Shown here in pieces: positions 25,029 through 35,100 of a stretch of 64,000 nucleotides of DNA. Numbering within the stretch: position 1 is the first letter of the stretch; every line of letters begins with the position of its first letter. The DNA comes from Sphingomonas sp. LT1P40 (GTDB lineage Bacteria > Pseudomonadota > Alphaproteobacteria > Sphingomonadales > Sphingomonadaceae), in contig NZ_JAXOJT010000002.1 of NCBI RefSeq assembly GCF_036663835.1, forward strand, positions 1,067,413 to 1,131,412, in the 5' to 3' direction. The notes below the pieces were generated by a model that saw only the letters and a program-made list of their open reading frames with translations, did not search any database and was not told where the DNA came from. A program made the translations under genes and the position numbers.

Positions 25029-25868
25029 ATGAGTGAGGGGTGGATGAACAGATTGGACGGGATTGCGGAGGCGTTCGTCGCCGCGCGCCGCACCGCGAGC
25101 GGGCTGCCCGACTATCCCGGCGAACCGCCGTCCTCGATCGCGGATGCCTATGCCATTCAGGATCGTGCGCTGGCGCTGGCGAGTGGCGATGTCGTGGGGT
25201 GGAAAGTCGGCAAGATCGGCCCGCCGCTCGACGGCGAACTGGGCACCAACCGCTTGGCCGGACCGATTTTCGCCGACAGCGTGTGCGATGCCACCGACGG
25301 GCTGGCGATGCCGGTGTTCGCGGAAGGTTTTGCGGCGGCTGAGGCGGAGTTTCTGCTACGCATCGCCCGCACCCCCGATCCGACGAAAACCAGTTACACG
25401 ATGGAGGAAGCGGCCGACCTGATCGACGCGGTGCATGTCGGACTGGAGATTGCCAGTTCGCCCTTTCCCGGCATCAACGCGATGGGGCCGTTGGTCACCA
25501 TTTCCGATTTCGGCAACAATTACGGGCTGGTGATTGGCGATGCGATTGCCAACTGGCACAATGTCGATTTCATCGACTGGCCGGTTTCCCTGACGATCGA
25601 CGGTGTCGAGGCGGGCGCGGCGACGGCGGCGCAGATGCTGGACGGCCCAATCGGTGCCGCGCGCTTCCTGTTCGAGGCGCTCGCCGCACGCGGCATCGCG
25701 CTCAAGGCCGGACAATGGGTTTCGTCGGGCGCAGTAACCGGCGTACACGAAGTCGCGCCGGGCGCGCACGTCGTCGCCATGTTCAAGGATATGCGTGTGA
25801 GCTGCTCGATCGAAGCAGCCACGCCCGAGAGGAAGCAGGAGAAGCTAAATGGACACGACGCGGGCTGA
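25029..25868 (+). CDS. 2-keto-4-pentenoate hydratase (FAH/MhpD) family protein in the uronate locus
   Basis: 279 aa. An FAH-fold hydratase/decarboxylase: VVGWKVGKIGPPLD, an acidic metal site across EAEFLLRI and HVGLEIASSPF, then KAGQWVSSGAVTGVHEVAPGAHVVAMF. MhpD-type enzymes act on 2-keto-enoates. In this regulon the substrate is probably a 2-keto-3-deoxy acid or an unsaturated keto acid from a pectin side path (inference). Start choice is between ATG 25029 and ATG 25044 (GAGGGG close before the latter). The 3' end overlaps the transporter by 20 bases, so the two are coupled. It is not a known step of the standard UxaCBA/Kdu route. Confidence 0.8.
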   Translation: MSEGWMNRLDGIAEAFVAARRTASGLPDYPGEPPSSIADAYAIQDRALALASGDVVGWKVGKIGPPLDGELGTNRLAGPIFADSVCDATDGLAMPVFAEGFAAAEAEFLLRIARTPDPTKTSYTMEEAADLIDAVHVGLEIASSPFPGINAMGPLVTISDFGNNYGLVIGDAIANWHNVDFIDWPVSLTIDGVEAGAATAAQMLDGPIGAARFLFEALAARGIALKAGQWVSSGAVTGVHEVAPGAHVVAMFKDMRVSCSIEAATPERKQEKLNGHDAG

Positions 25869-27168
25869 AAACCCGGCCGAAACGGTACGCGCAGCAGTGG
25901 TTGCGAAAGTGGGCGGGCGTCGCTGGCTGATTATCGCGCTGCTGTTTTTCGCCACCACGGTCAATTATATCGACCGCACGATGCTGGGGCTTCTCGCGCC
26001 CGGGCTGGGCGAAGAGCTTGGCTGGAACGAGAATGATTACGGCAACATCGTCACTGCGTTTCAGGCGGCCTATGCGTTAGGCTTCTTGCTGATGGGCTGG
26101 CTGGTCGACCGGTTCGGGCCGAAGATCGGCTATGGCATCGCCATCACGATCTGGACGGTGGGCCATGTCGCGCACGGCTTCGCCTCCTCGGTCGCATCGT
26201 TCATGGCGGCGCGCGTCGTGCTGGGCGTGGGCGAGGCCGGGCATTTTCCTTCGGTCGTGCGGGCGAGCAGCGAATGGTTTCCCCAGAAGGAACGCGCTTA
26301 CGCCATCGGTTGGGTCAACTCCGCGACCACGATCGGTGTGATCCTGACCGCGCCGACCCTGTGGGTGTTCATGACCTGGCTGGGTTTGGACTGGCGCGAC
26401 ACCTTTATCTATTCGGGCCTGTTCGGCGTCATTCTGCTGATCCTGTGGCTGAAATTCTATAACAACCCGCGCGAAACCGGCACGGTAAGCGAGGGCGAGC
26501 TGGCGTGGATCGAGCATGATCCGCCGGAACAGGTCGAAAAGATCGGCTGGAGCGCGGTGGTGCGCACGCGCGAGGCATGGGCGTTCGCCATCGGCAAATT
26601 CCTGACCGATCCGGTGTGGTTCCTGATGCTGTTCTGGCTGCCGAAGTATTTCAGCTCGACCTATAATGTCGACCTGAAGGTCGTGCTGTTGCCGATGATC
26701 GTCATGTATCTGTTGTCGGACGTCGGCAGCATCGCGGGCGGGTGGCTGTCGTCCAAACTGATCCAGCGCGGGCATAGCGTGAACTTCGCGCGCAAGACGA
26801 CGATGTTGATCGCCGGGTGTTGCGTGTTGCCGTTGCTGTTCGTCAGCGGGCTGGAGAATATGTGGCTGGCAGTGGTGCTGATCGGCATCGCGCTGGCGGG
26901 GCATCAGGCGTTTTCATCGAACATTCTGTCGATCCCGCCCGACATGTTCCCCAAACGTGCGGTGGGTTCGGTCATCGGGCTGGGCGGGTTCGCGGGCGGC
27001 GTCGGCGGCATGATTATGGCCAAGTCCACCGGGCTGGTTCTGGATGCGACGGCCGGCAATTACACGCTGATCTTTGCGGCGTGCACCGTGACCTATTTCA
27101 TCGCGGTCGCGGCGATCCACCTGTTGTCGCCACGGCTGGAGCGGGTCCAGGCGCGTGAAATGACCTGA
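25849..27168 (+). CDS. exuT: MFS hexuronate transporter (ExuT-like)
   Basis: 439 aa, twelve predicted transmembrane helices, anion:cation symporter branch of the MFS. Motifs include VNYIDRTMLGLLAPGL in TM1, GWLVDRFGPKIGYG in loop 2-3, and LGVGEAGHFPSVVRASSEWF around TM4-5. AGGAG lies seven bases before the ATG, inside the hydratase gene. It would bring galacturonate or unsaturated monouronates across the inner membrane after the PL10/TonB steps. A strong terminator-like hairpin follows at 27185. Confidence 0.9.
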   Translation: MDTTRAENPAETVRAAVVAKVGGRRWLIIALLFFATTVNYIDRTMLGLLAPGLGEELGWNENDYGNIVTAFQAAYALGFLLMGWLVDRFGPKIGYGIAITIWTVGHVAHGFASSVASFMAARVVLGVGEAGHFPSVVRASSEWFPQKERAYAIGWVNSATTIGVILTAPTLWVFMTWLGLDWRDTFIYSGLFGVILLILWLKFYNNPRETGTVSEGELAWIEHDPPEQVEKIGWSAVVRTREAWAFAIGKFLTDPVWFLMLFWLPKYFSSTYNVDLKVVLLPMIVMYLLSDVGSIAGGWLSSKLIQRGHSVNFARKTTMLIAGCCVLPLLFVSGLENMWLAVVLIGIALAGHQAFSSNILSIPPDMFPKRAVGSVIGLGGFAGGVGGMIMAKSTGLVLDATAGNYTLIFAACTVTYFIAVAAIHLLSPRLERVQAREMT

Positions 27169-27184
27169 TATAATCTGTCGAAAG

Positions 27185-27234
27185 TCCCGGTTGGGGCGCA
27201 ATGAAGCTTTGCTGTCATTGCGTCCGAACCGGGA
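27185..27234. terminator. Hairpin terminator after exuT
   Basis: 19-base arms (27185-27203 and 27216-27234) pair TCCCGGTTGGGGCGCAATG with its complement, allowing one mismatch, around a 12-base loop. It separates the uronate locus from the MarR gene. Confidence 0.75.
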
Positions 27235-27244
27235 TTTGGGCATT

Positions 27245-27262
27245 TAGTGTCATATGACGGCA
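27245..27262. promoter_or_regulatory. Candidate MarR operator over the marR start codon
   Basis: TAGTGTCATATGAC with the exact inverted core GTCATATGAC. The ATG at 27254 is inside the palindrome. A close match, TAGTGTCAAATGATACTA, lies before hppD at 41183. Confidence 0.6.
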
Positions 27263-27706
27263 ACACTCAAACTCGATGCGTTCCTGCCTTACCGCCTGTC
27301 GGTGGCGTCGAACCGCGTGTCGGGGACGATCGCCGGGGCCTATCACGCCCAGTTCGGCCTGCGCATCCCGGAGTGGCGGCTGGTCACTGTGCTTGCCGAG
27401 TTCGGATCGATGAGCCAGCAGGCGCTGTGTGGACGCACGCGGATGGACAAGGTGACAGTGAGCCGCGCGGCGATCTCGCTGTACGAACGCGCGCTGATTA
27501 CCCGCACGCCTAATCCGGACGACCAGCGCTCGCATCTGCTCGACCTCAGCGGCGATGGCTGGGCACTGTACCGCCAGATCGCGCCCCAGGCGCTTGAGCT
27601 GGAACGTCGCATTTTCGCCAGCCTGACCGACGACGAACAGTCGCAGCTGCGCGCGATGCTGGAACGGGTCGAGGCGGCGGCGGCGGCGATCGATCCGGGG
27701 TCTTGA
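27254..27706 (+). CDS. MarR-family transcriptional regulator
   Basis: 150 aa. The winged helix runs from about residue 33 to 100: [38 protein letters not shown] (recognition helix), then the wing [13 protein letters not shown]. The start codon sits inside a palindrome shared with the hppD upstream region, so autorepression and control of hppD are likely (inference). It lies 70 bases before glcB on the same strand, but a link to glcB is not supported by any site seen there. Confidence 0.88.
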   Translation: MTATLKLDAFLPYRLSVASNRVSGTIAGAYHAQFGLRIPEWRLVTVLAEFGSMSQQALCGRTRMDKVTVSRAAISLYERALITRTPNPDDQRSHLLDLSGDGWALYRQIAPQALELERRIFASLTDDEQSQLRAMLERVEAAAAAIDPGS

Positions 27707-27776
27707 TCGACCCCGCCCACCTCCTCTAAGCAGCGACCGCCTCCCCAGGGCACACAGGTTACCCAGGAGGATTCCA

Positions 27777-29879
27777 ATGACTGCTTATCAGACTCGCGCC
27801 GGACTTTCGGTGGCCGAGCCGCTTGCGCGCTTCGTCGAGGAACGGGTGCTGCCCGATCTGGACATCGCGGCCGAGGCGTTCTGGAGCGACGCATCGGCGA
27901 TCTTCGAGAAATTTGCGGGTGAGAATCGCGGGCTGCTGGCGAAGCGCGACATGCTGCAGGAGCAGATCGATGTCTGGTGCATGGACGATCCGGCGCGGGC
28001 GAGCGATCCGGCGGCGCAGGAAGCGTTCCTGAAATCGATCGACTATCTGGTTGCCGAGCCGGACGAGTTTGCAGTGACGACGGAACATGTCGATGCCGAA
28101 GTTGCGACGATGGCGGGGCCGCAACTCGTCGTTCCCGCGCTGAATGCCCGATTTGTCCTCAACGCCGCCAATGCGCGATGGGGAAGTTTGTATGACGCGC
28201 TCTATGGCACCGATGCGCTGCCGGGAAATGCGACACCGGGCGGTTATGACGCAGCGCGCGGCGCACAGGTAATCGCCGCGGCGAAAGCGTTTCTGGATGA
28301 GGCCGTACCGCTGACGGGCATGAAGTGGACGGACTTTGCGGGCGGCGACCTGCCATTGGCCGATCCGGCGCAGCTGGTGGGGACGCGCGGCGAAACGTTG
28401 TTGTTCGTGCACAACGGCCTGCATATCGAAGTGGTGATCGACCGCAGCCACATCATCGGGCGCGGCGATCCGGCCGGGATTGCCGATGTCGTGCTGGAAA
28501 GTGCGCTGACCGCGATCGTCGATCTGGAGGATTCGATCGCGGCGGTCGATGCCGAGGACAAGGTCGCGGCCTATGCCAATTGGCTGGGGCTGATGCGCGG
28601 CGATTTGACCGAGACGTTCGAGAAGGGCGGCAAGACGCTGACTCGCGAACTGGCGGCGGACCGTGTGTATCAGCGGCCACACGCCAGCGATCTGACCTTG
28701 CCCGGTCGTTCGCTGCTGTTCGTGCGCAATGTCGGGCATCTGATGACCACGCCAGCGGTGATGATCGAAGGCGGTGAAGCGCCAGAAGGCATCCTCGACG
28801 CGATCATGACCAGCCTTATCGCATTGTATGACCTGCGCGGCCTGGGGACGCATCGCAACAGCCGTGCGGGCAGCGTCTATATCGTGAAGCCGAAGATGCA
28901 CGGGCCGCAGGAGGCTGGGTTCACCAACCGGCTGTTCGACGCGGTGGAGGATATGCTGGGCCTCGACCGCCACACGATCAAGGTCGGGGTGATGGATGAG
29001 GAGCGGCGGACCTCCGCCAACCTCGCCGCGTGCATCAAGGCCGTGAAAGGGCGGATCGCGTTCATCAACACTGGCTTCCTCGACCGCACCGGCGACGAGA
29101 TCCATACATCGATGCGCGCCGGGCCGATGGTGCCCAAGGCGGAGATGAAGGCGTCGAGCTGGATCAAGGCGTATGAGGATCGCAATGTTCGCATCGGGCT
29201 GAAGCACGGGCTGTCGGGCAAGGCGCAGATCGGCAAGGGGATGTGGGCGGCACCCGACCGGATGGCGGAGATGATCGAGGTGAAGATCGGCCATCCGATG
29301 AGCGGCGCGAATACCGCGTGGGTGCCTTCGCCGACCGCCGCGACGCTGCACGCGATGCATTATCACAAGGTCGATGTGTTCGCGCGGCAGCGGGAGATTG
29401 CCGGGGAGGCGGTGCCGCCACTCGGGCCATTGCTGACGATCCCGGTGGCACAGGCGGGGCGCAACTGGACGCCGGATGAGGTCGCGCGCGAGCTGGATAA
29501 CAACGCGCAGGGCATCCTTGGCTATGTCGTTCGCTGGATCGATCAGGGCGTCGGTTGTTCCAAGGTGCCGGATATCCACGATATCGGCCTGATGGAGGAT
29601 CGCGCGACGTTGCGCATCAGCTCGCAGCATATGGCCAACTGGCTGCTGCACGGGGTTGCGACCGAGGACGATATCGATGCGGCGCTCGTGCGAATGGCAG
29701 CGAAGGTCGATGCGCAGAATGAAGGCGATCCGCTATATCAGCCGATGGCGGGGAACGAGAACACCAGCCTGGCGTATCACGCCGCCCGCTCGCTGGTGTT
29801 CGAGGGGTCGGCGCAGCCCAATGGCTATACCGAGCCGCTGTTGCACCGGTTCCGCGCCGAGGCGAAGGCACGCGGCTGA
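27777..29879 (+). CDS. glcB: Malate synthase G
   Basis: 700 aa, slightly shorter than E. coli GlcB (723). It condenses glyoxylate with acetyl-CoA to malate. Family segments include [66 protein letters not shown] and the C-terminal catalytic region [17 protein letters not shown] consensus CAGGAGG lies before ATG 27777. A long antisense reading frame over this gene is a codon-composition shadow. No glycolate oxidase genes are adjacent. Confidence 0.96.
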   Translation: MTAYQTRAGLSVAEPLARFVEERVLPDLDIAAEAFWSDASAIFEKFAGENRGLLAKRDMLQEQIDVWCMDDPARASDPAAQEAFLKSIDYLVAEPDEFAVTTEHVDAEVATMAGPQLVVPALNARFVLNAANARWGSLYDALYGTDALPGNATPGGYDAARGAQVIAAAKAFLDEAVPLTGMKWTDFAGGDLPLADPAQLVGTRGETLLFVHNGLHIEVVIDRSHIIGRGDPAGIADVVLESALTAIVDLEDSIAAVDAEDKVAAYANWLGLMRGDLTETFEKGGKTLTRELAADRVYQRPHASDLTLPGRSLLFVRNVGHLMTTPAVMIEGGEAPEGILDAIMTSLIALYDLRGLGTHRNSRAGSVYIVKPKMHGPQEAGFTNRLFDAVEDMLGLDRHTIKVGVMDEERRTSANLAACIKAVKGRIAFINTGFLDRTGDEIHTSMRAGPMVPKAEMKASSWIKAYEDRNVRIGLKHGLSGKAQIGKGMWAAPDRMAEMIEVKIGHPMSGANTAWVPSPTAATLHAMHYHKVDVFARQREIAGEAVPPLGPLLTIPVAQAGRNWTPDEVARELDNNAQGILGYVVRWIDQGVGCSKVPDIHDIGLMEDRATLRISSQHMANWLLHGVATEDDIDAALVRMAAKVDAQNEGDPLYQPMAGNENTSLAYHAARSLVFEGSAQPNGYTEPLLHRFRAEAKARG

Positions 29880-29907
29880 AATCGAACGATTTATCGCTTG
29901 AACCTTC

Positions 29908-29940
29908 CACCCGCTCGCTCGTTAGGTTAGCGAGCGGGTG
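29908..29940. terminator. Hairpin terminator after glcB
   Basis: A perfect 12-base stem, CACCCGCTCGCT pairing with AGCGAGCGGGTG, with a nine-base loop. It covers the GTG at 29938, which argues against that codon being the tamA start. Confidence 0.75.
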
Positions 29941-29988
29941 CGCGCCAATGTCGGCTTGAGCGCGATCCCCTCGGGAGATTTGGAAATT

Positions 29989-32115
29989 TTGCGCGTCAAT
30001 CTCCTGTTCTTGCTGCTTGCGGGCGGTCTGCTGCTACCCGCGACTGCGTTGGCGCAGATCGGTGGGAGCGCGGGCAAGCCGGGGCAAAGCGCGCCCGCCG
30101 ACGATCCCAAGCCAGCCCCAGAGACACCTACGGAGCCCGACACGACGACGATCGTTCCCGACGACGAGTTCGAGAAGTCGCTGCCGCCGCTGACCGACGA
30201 CATGAACGCGCCGCTGGAGCCGATGGTGCCGCTCGACCCGGCCGCACCGCCGGCAGCGGACGTCGATCTGTTGGGTGAGGAAACCGGGCCGAGCGAGACC
30301 GAACTTGCCGCGCCGCTGCCGCCGATCACCGAATTCGACACCACGCCGGTGGCCGAAGTCGCGCCGACCAACGATGAGGCGACCGTCGAAATCCGCTATG
30401 CCACCCGCGTCACCGGGCTGGACACCATCGGGCTGGACGATCAGTTCAACGACCTGTCCGCGCTGGAGGATGGCGACGGGGTTGCCGCCAATGCCGCGAT
30501 CATTGGGGCGCGGGCGCGCGAGGACGAGGCGCTGGCGGTGCGGCTGATGAAGTCGCTGGGCTATTATGATGCGACCGCAGTGGCGTCGATCGAACAGGCA
30601 CCTCCGCCCGCGACGGGCGTGACAGCCGTGATCGCGGCGGTGCCGGGGCCGCTGTACAAGATCGGGTCGATCAAGATCGAGGCCGATGCGACGGTGCCAC
30701 CGAACCTGATCGCCGACAATTTCGCGCTGCGCGTGGGTGAGCCGATCGACGCGATCCGCGTACAGGCGGCGGAAGCGGCGGTCAGCCTGGTGCTTCCGCA
30801 GACCGGCTATCCCTTTGCCGAGGTGGGGCAGCGCGACATCCTGCTGGATGAAGCGAAGCAGACCGGCGAATATCTGTTGCCGGTCACGGTCGGGCCGCGC
30901 GCGAGTTTCCGGGGTATCCAGACCGAGGGTACCAAGGTGTTCGAGCCGGATCACATCAACGTGCTGACCCGGTTCAAGCAGGGCGACCTGTACGATACGC
31001 GCAAGGTGGACGATCTGCGCGATGCGCTGATCGCCACCAGCCTGTTTTCCACCGTGACGGTCGAGCCGGTAAAGACCGGCGAGGCGGGGCCGGACGGGAC
31101 CGAATATGTCGATCTGATGGTCCGGCAAATGGCGGGACCGCCGCGCACATTGGCCGGCGAAGTCGGCTTCAGCACGGGGCAGGGGTTCCGTGCCGAGGTG
31201 AGCTGGACGCATCGCAACCTGTTCCCGGATGAGGGCGCGCTGATCGCCACCGGTATATTGGGTACGCAGGAACAGGGCGCATCCGCGACCTTCCGCCGGT
31301 CCAATGCCCGACAGCGCGACCGCACGTTTCAGATCGTGGCATCGGCGCTGCGATCGGATGTCGAGGCGTTTACCGGACTGACCGGCACGCTGTCGGCGCG
31401 GGTATCCTATGACTCGACGCCGATCTGGCAGAAGCCGCTGACCTACAGCTATGGCATCGAGCTGGTCGGGACGAGCGAAGACGGGTTCGATTTTACCCGC
31501 AACGCACGCCGCCGGAACCTGTATTTCATCGGCGCGCTGCCGTTGTTCGCCGGGTGGGACAAGTCCGACGATCTGCTCAACCCGACGCGCGGGTTTCGTG
31601 TGAAGCTGAACGTCAGCCCGGAGGCATCGGTGCGCGGCGGCACGCGCCCCTATGCGCGGGTGATGACGGAGGGGACGATCTATTACCCGGTAACCGACGC
31701 GATCGTGATCGGCGGTCGCGCGCGGTTCGGGACGATCCAGGGGATCGAGCGCAACGAGCTGGCCCCGTCGCGGCGCTATTATGCAGGCGGCGGCGGATCG
31801 GTGCGCGGCTTTGGCTATCAGGAACTGGGGCCGCGCGCACCGGACGGCAAACCGGTCGGCGGGCGCAGCTTCAACGAGTTCGCCATCGAGGCGCGCTATC
31901 GTTTCGGCAATCTGGGGATCGTGCCGTTTATCGACGCGGGCCAGGTCTATGAGGAAACGCTGCCGCAGTTCAGCCGCATCCGCTTTGGCGCAGGTATCGG
32001 CGGACGCATCTACACCAATTTCGGGCCGTTGCGGCTCGATGTGGCGACGCCGATCGGGCGCAAGCCGGGCGAGTCCAAGGTCGCGCTGTATATCTCGATT
32101 GGTCAGGCATTCTGA
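29989..32115 (+). CDS. tamA: Autotransporter assembly factor TamA (Omp85 family)
   Basis: Outer-membrane barrel of the TAM complex, ~708 aa. Signal peptide MRVNLLFLLLAGGLLLPATALA is followed by a ~110-residue Pro/acidic linker, POTRA domains (~150-370), and the Omp85 16-strand barrel, including the family motif YYAGGGGSVRGFGYQELGP and a C-terminal SIGQAF. I favour TTG 29989 because it gives a clean signal peptide with GGGAGA upstream. The in-frame GTG at 29938 lies in the glcB terminator. The long linker before POTRA1 is unusual versus E. coli TamA. The stop overlaps the tamB start (TGATG). Confidence 0.88.
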   Translation: MRVNLLFLLLAGGLLLPATALAQIGGSAGKPGQSAPADDPKPAPETPTEPDTTTIVPDDEFEKSLPPLTDDMNAPLEPMVPLDPAAPPAADVDLLGEETGPSETELAAPLPPITEFDTTPVAEVAPTNDEATVEIRYATRVTGLDTIGLDDQFNDLSALEDGDGVAANAAIIGARAREDEALAVRLMKSLGYYDATAVASIEQAPPPATGVTAVIAAVPGPLYKIGSIKIEADATVPPNLIADNFALRVGEPIDAIRVQAAEAAVSLVLPQTGYPFAEVGQRDILLDEAKQTGEYLLPVTVGPRASFRGIQTEGTKVFEPDHINVLTRFKQGDLYDTRKVDDLRDALIATSLFSTVTVEPVKTGEAGPDGTEYVDLMVRQMAGPPRTLAGEVGFSTGQGFRAEVSWTHRNLFPDEGALIATGILGTQEQGASATFRRSNARQRDRTFQIVASALRSDVEAFTGLTGTLSARVSYDSTPIWQKPLTYSYGIELVGTSEDGFDFTRNARRRNLYFIGALPLFAGWDKSDDLLNPTRGFRVKLNVSPEASVRGGTRPYARVMTEGTIYYPVTDAIVIGGRARFGTIQGIERNELAPSRRYYAGGGGSVRGFGYQELGPRAPDGKPVGGRSFNEFAIEARYRFGNLGIVPFIDAGQVYEETLPQFSRIRFGAGIGGRIYTNFGPLRLDVATPIGRKPGESKVALYISIGQAF

Positions 32116-35100
32116 TGGTCGAGCAGGGGGCAGCCGTCGAACCCGAGGTTACCGAGACTGTGATCGTGCGTGCGCCGATGTGGCAGCGCGTGGCGAAATG
32201 GGTGTTGATCGCACTGGTCGGATTGGCGGCGCTGTTGCTGGTCGCGGTGCTGGGGCTGAACACCGGCGTCGGCAAAAGGCTGGTCGTCGATCAGATCGGC
32301 AAGTTCACGACGGCAAGCGGGTTGAACGTCAAGGTCGGGCGGATCGAGGGATCGGTCTATGGCGCGATGGTGCTGCGTGACGTGCGGGTCAGCGACCCAA
32401 AGGGCGTGTTTGCGACCTCGCCGTCGATTGCGATGGACTGGCGACCGTTCGCGTTTCTGAACAACCATGTCGATGTCCGCTCGCTGCGCAGCCCGTTGGT
32501 GCGGGTAACGCGCTTGCCCGAATTGAATCCGGGCGATCCGGATGCGCCGATGCTGCCCGACCTTGATATCGATATCGGATCGCTGAATATCGACCGGCTG
32601 GTGCTGGAAGCCCCGGTCGCGGGGCGGCGGCATATCGCTACGCTGAACGGCAAGGCGAAGATTGCCGACCGGCGCGCGCGGGTGATCGTCAATGGGCGGA
32701 CGCTGGGACGAACCGGTGGTGATCGGCTGGCGCTGGTGCTGGATGCGGTGCCGGACGACAACAAGTTCGATTTGCGCGCCGATCTGGCGGCTCCCGTGGG
32801 CGGGCTGGTGGCCGGACTGGTTAAGCTCGAGGCACCACTTTTAGCGCGGGTGAGCGGGCGCGGCGGCTGGGACAATTGGCGCGGACGTGCGGTCGGGCGG
32901 CTGGGCGCGGGACAGCTCGCCGATCTGGCGATCACGGCGCGCAAGGGTGCGTTTCAGGTGCGCGGCGTGACCCAGCCCGGCCTGTATCTGAAGGGGCCGG
33001 TCGAGCGGCTGACCGCGCCTAACATGCAGGTCGCGCTGGATGCGGTACTGGACCGGCGGCGCGTCGATACGCGGTTGCGGTTGCGGTCGAACGCGATGGC
33101 GCTGACGACGACGGGCATCATCGATCTGGCGAAAAGCGCGTTCGACCAGTTCCGGGTCGAGGCAATGCTGCTGACGCCAGGCGCGATCGCGCCGAACCTG
33201 AATGGCCGGTCGGTGATCGGTGCGGTCGCGCTGAACGGGCCGTTTGCGACGCCGACGGTGGATTACAAGCTGCAGGCGGCGGCGCTGGGCTTTGGCGAGA
33301 CGGTGGTCGAGCGGCTCTATGCCGAGGGGCTGGCAACGGTGAATGCCGACCGCATCCTGATCCCGTTAAAGGCGCGCGCGGGTCGGGTTTCTGGCCTGAA
33401 CGCAGCGGCAGGCGGGCTGCTGACCAATGTGACGATCAACGGCGATCTGGCGATCACCGGAACGCAGATATTGTCGGAGAATCTGCGCATCCGATCCGAC
33501 CGGATCGACGCCACCGCGATCATTGCTGCCGATATGGCCACCGGCCGTTATACCGGCGCGCTAAAGGGGCGGGTCAACGACTACGTCATCGACAGCATCG
33601 GTATCGTCAATCTGGAAACCGATGCCGATCTGTACGCAGCGGCAGGTGGCGGCTGGGGCATCAAGGGGCGGATCGTCGGGCGCAGCACGCGGCTGTTCAA
33701 TGCGGGCGTGCGCGATTTCCTGGGCGGGAATGCGATCCTGCGCGTCAACGTCGCGCTGGACCCGAGCGGAATCATCCAGTTTTCGAATCTCAAGCTGGCG
33801 GCACCGCAGTTCAAGGTGCTGAACGGGTCGGGGCGTTATGACCCGGCCGGGGCGTTGCTGCTCAACGCCAATGGCTATTCCAACGCCTATGGGCCGGTGA
33901 CGGCGCGGGTGACGGGCAGCCTGACCGCGCCGCTGATCCATCTGCGTGCGCCGCGTCCCGGCGTGGGCGTCGGGCTGGTCGACCTGGACGCGCGAATTCG
34001 CGGGCAGGGCGATGCCTATGCGATTCTGGCGACCGGCGGCACCAATTACGGGCCGTTCACTGCGGATGTGCTGGTGCGAACGGGACAGGCCTTGACCGTG
34101 GACGTGCGCACCGCGCGCTTTGCCGGCACGGACATCACCGGGCAATTGCGCCAGACCCCGGCGGGACCATTCGCCGGTGCGCTGGCGTTCGTGGGCTCCG
34201 GCATCAACGGCAATGTCGATCTGTCGGCGGCGGGCAAATATCAGCAGGCGGTGGTGCGGGCGACCGCGAACAACGCGACGATCCCCGGCGACATGGGGAT
34301 CACCATCGGGCGGGCGATCATCAACGCGACGGCTGTCCTGTACGACGATGCCCCGGCGATCGTCGGCGATGCGCAGGTCGCCAATTTGAAGAGCGGTGCA
34401 TTCGTGCTGACCACGGCGCGCGCGAAGATCGACTATCGCGGCGGACGCGGGAGTGCTCAGGCGCTGGCGGAAGGGTCGTCGGGCGTGCCGTTCCGGGTTG
34501 CCGCTAACGCGAAGTTCGAGCCAAATCTGTGGCTGGTCGCGCTGGGTGGGAAGGCGAACGGGATCAATTTCAAGACCGCGCAACCGGCACGGATCGCGGT
34601 GGCGGACGGGACGTATCGGCTGGCCCCCGCGAAGATCGATTTCGACCGGGGCAGCGCGCGGCTGGCAGGTGTGTGGGGCGACGGGCTGACGATGCAGGCT
34701 CGGCTCGACAAGCTGGACCTGTCGGTCGCCAACGCGCTATATCCGGGATTGGGTCTGGGAGGCAGTGCCACCGGATCGCTCGATTTCCGCCAGCCGACCG
34801 GGGTGAGTTTCCCACAGGCGATCATGCGGCTGAACATCGCCAAGTTTACACGGTCGAGTCTGGCTGGTGTGTCCGCACCGGTCGATGTCGCGTTTATCGG
34901 GCGGTTGCTCCCCGATGGCAGCGAGGCGCGTGCGGTGATCAAGCGCGGCCCGACAACGATTGGGCGGCTGGTAGCGACGTTGCAACCGGCTGGCGCTGGT
35001 GGTTGGAGCGAACGGCTGATGGCTGGGGCGCTGTCGGGCGGCATCCGTTATAATGGGCCGTCGGCGGTGTTGTTCTCGCTGGGTGGTTTTACCGGGCAAC

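Noticed and set aside
27759..29651. 630-residue antisense reading frame over glcB
   Set aside because: Full-length overlap with a clear malate synthase G, Arg/His/Gln-rich composition and no family resemblance; a GC-bias shadow.
30034..31212. 392-residue minus-strand frame over tamA
   Set aside because: Antisense to a well-supported Omp85 protein; composition typical of antisense GC-rich DNA.
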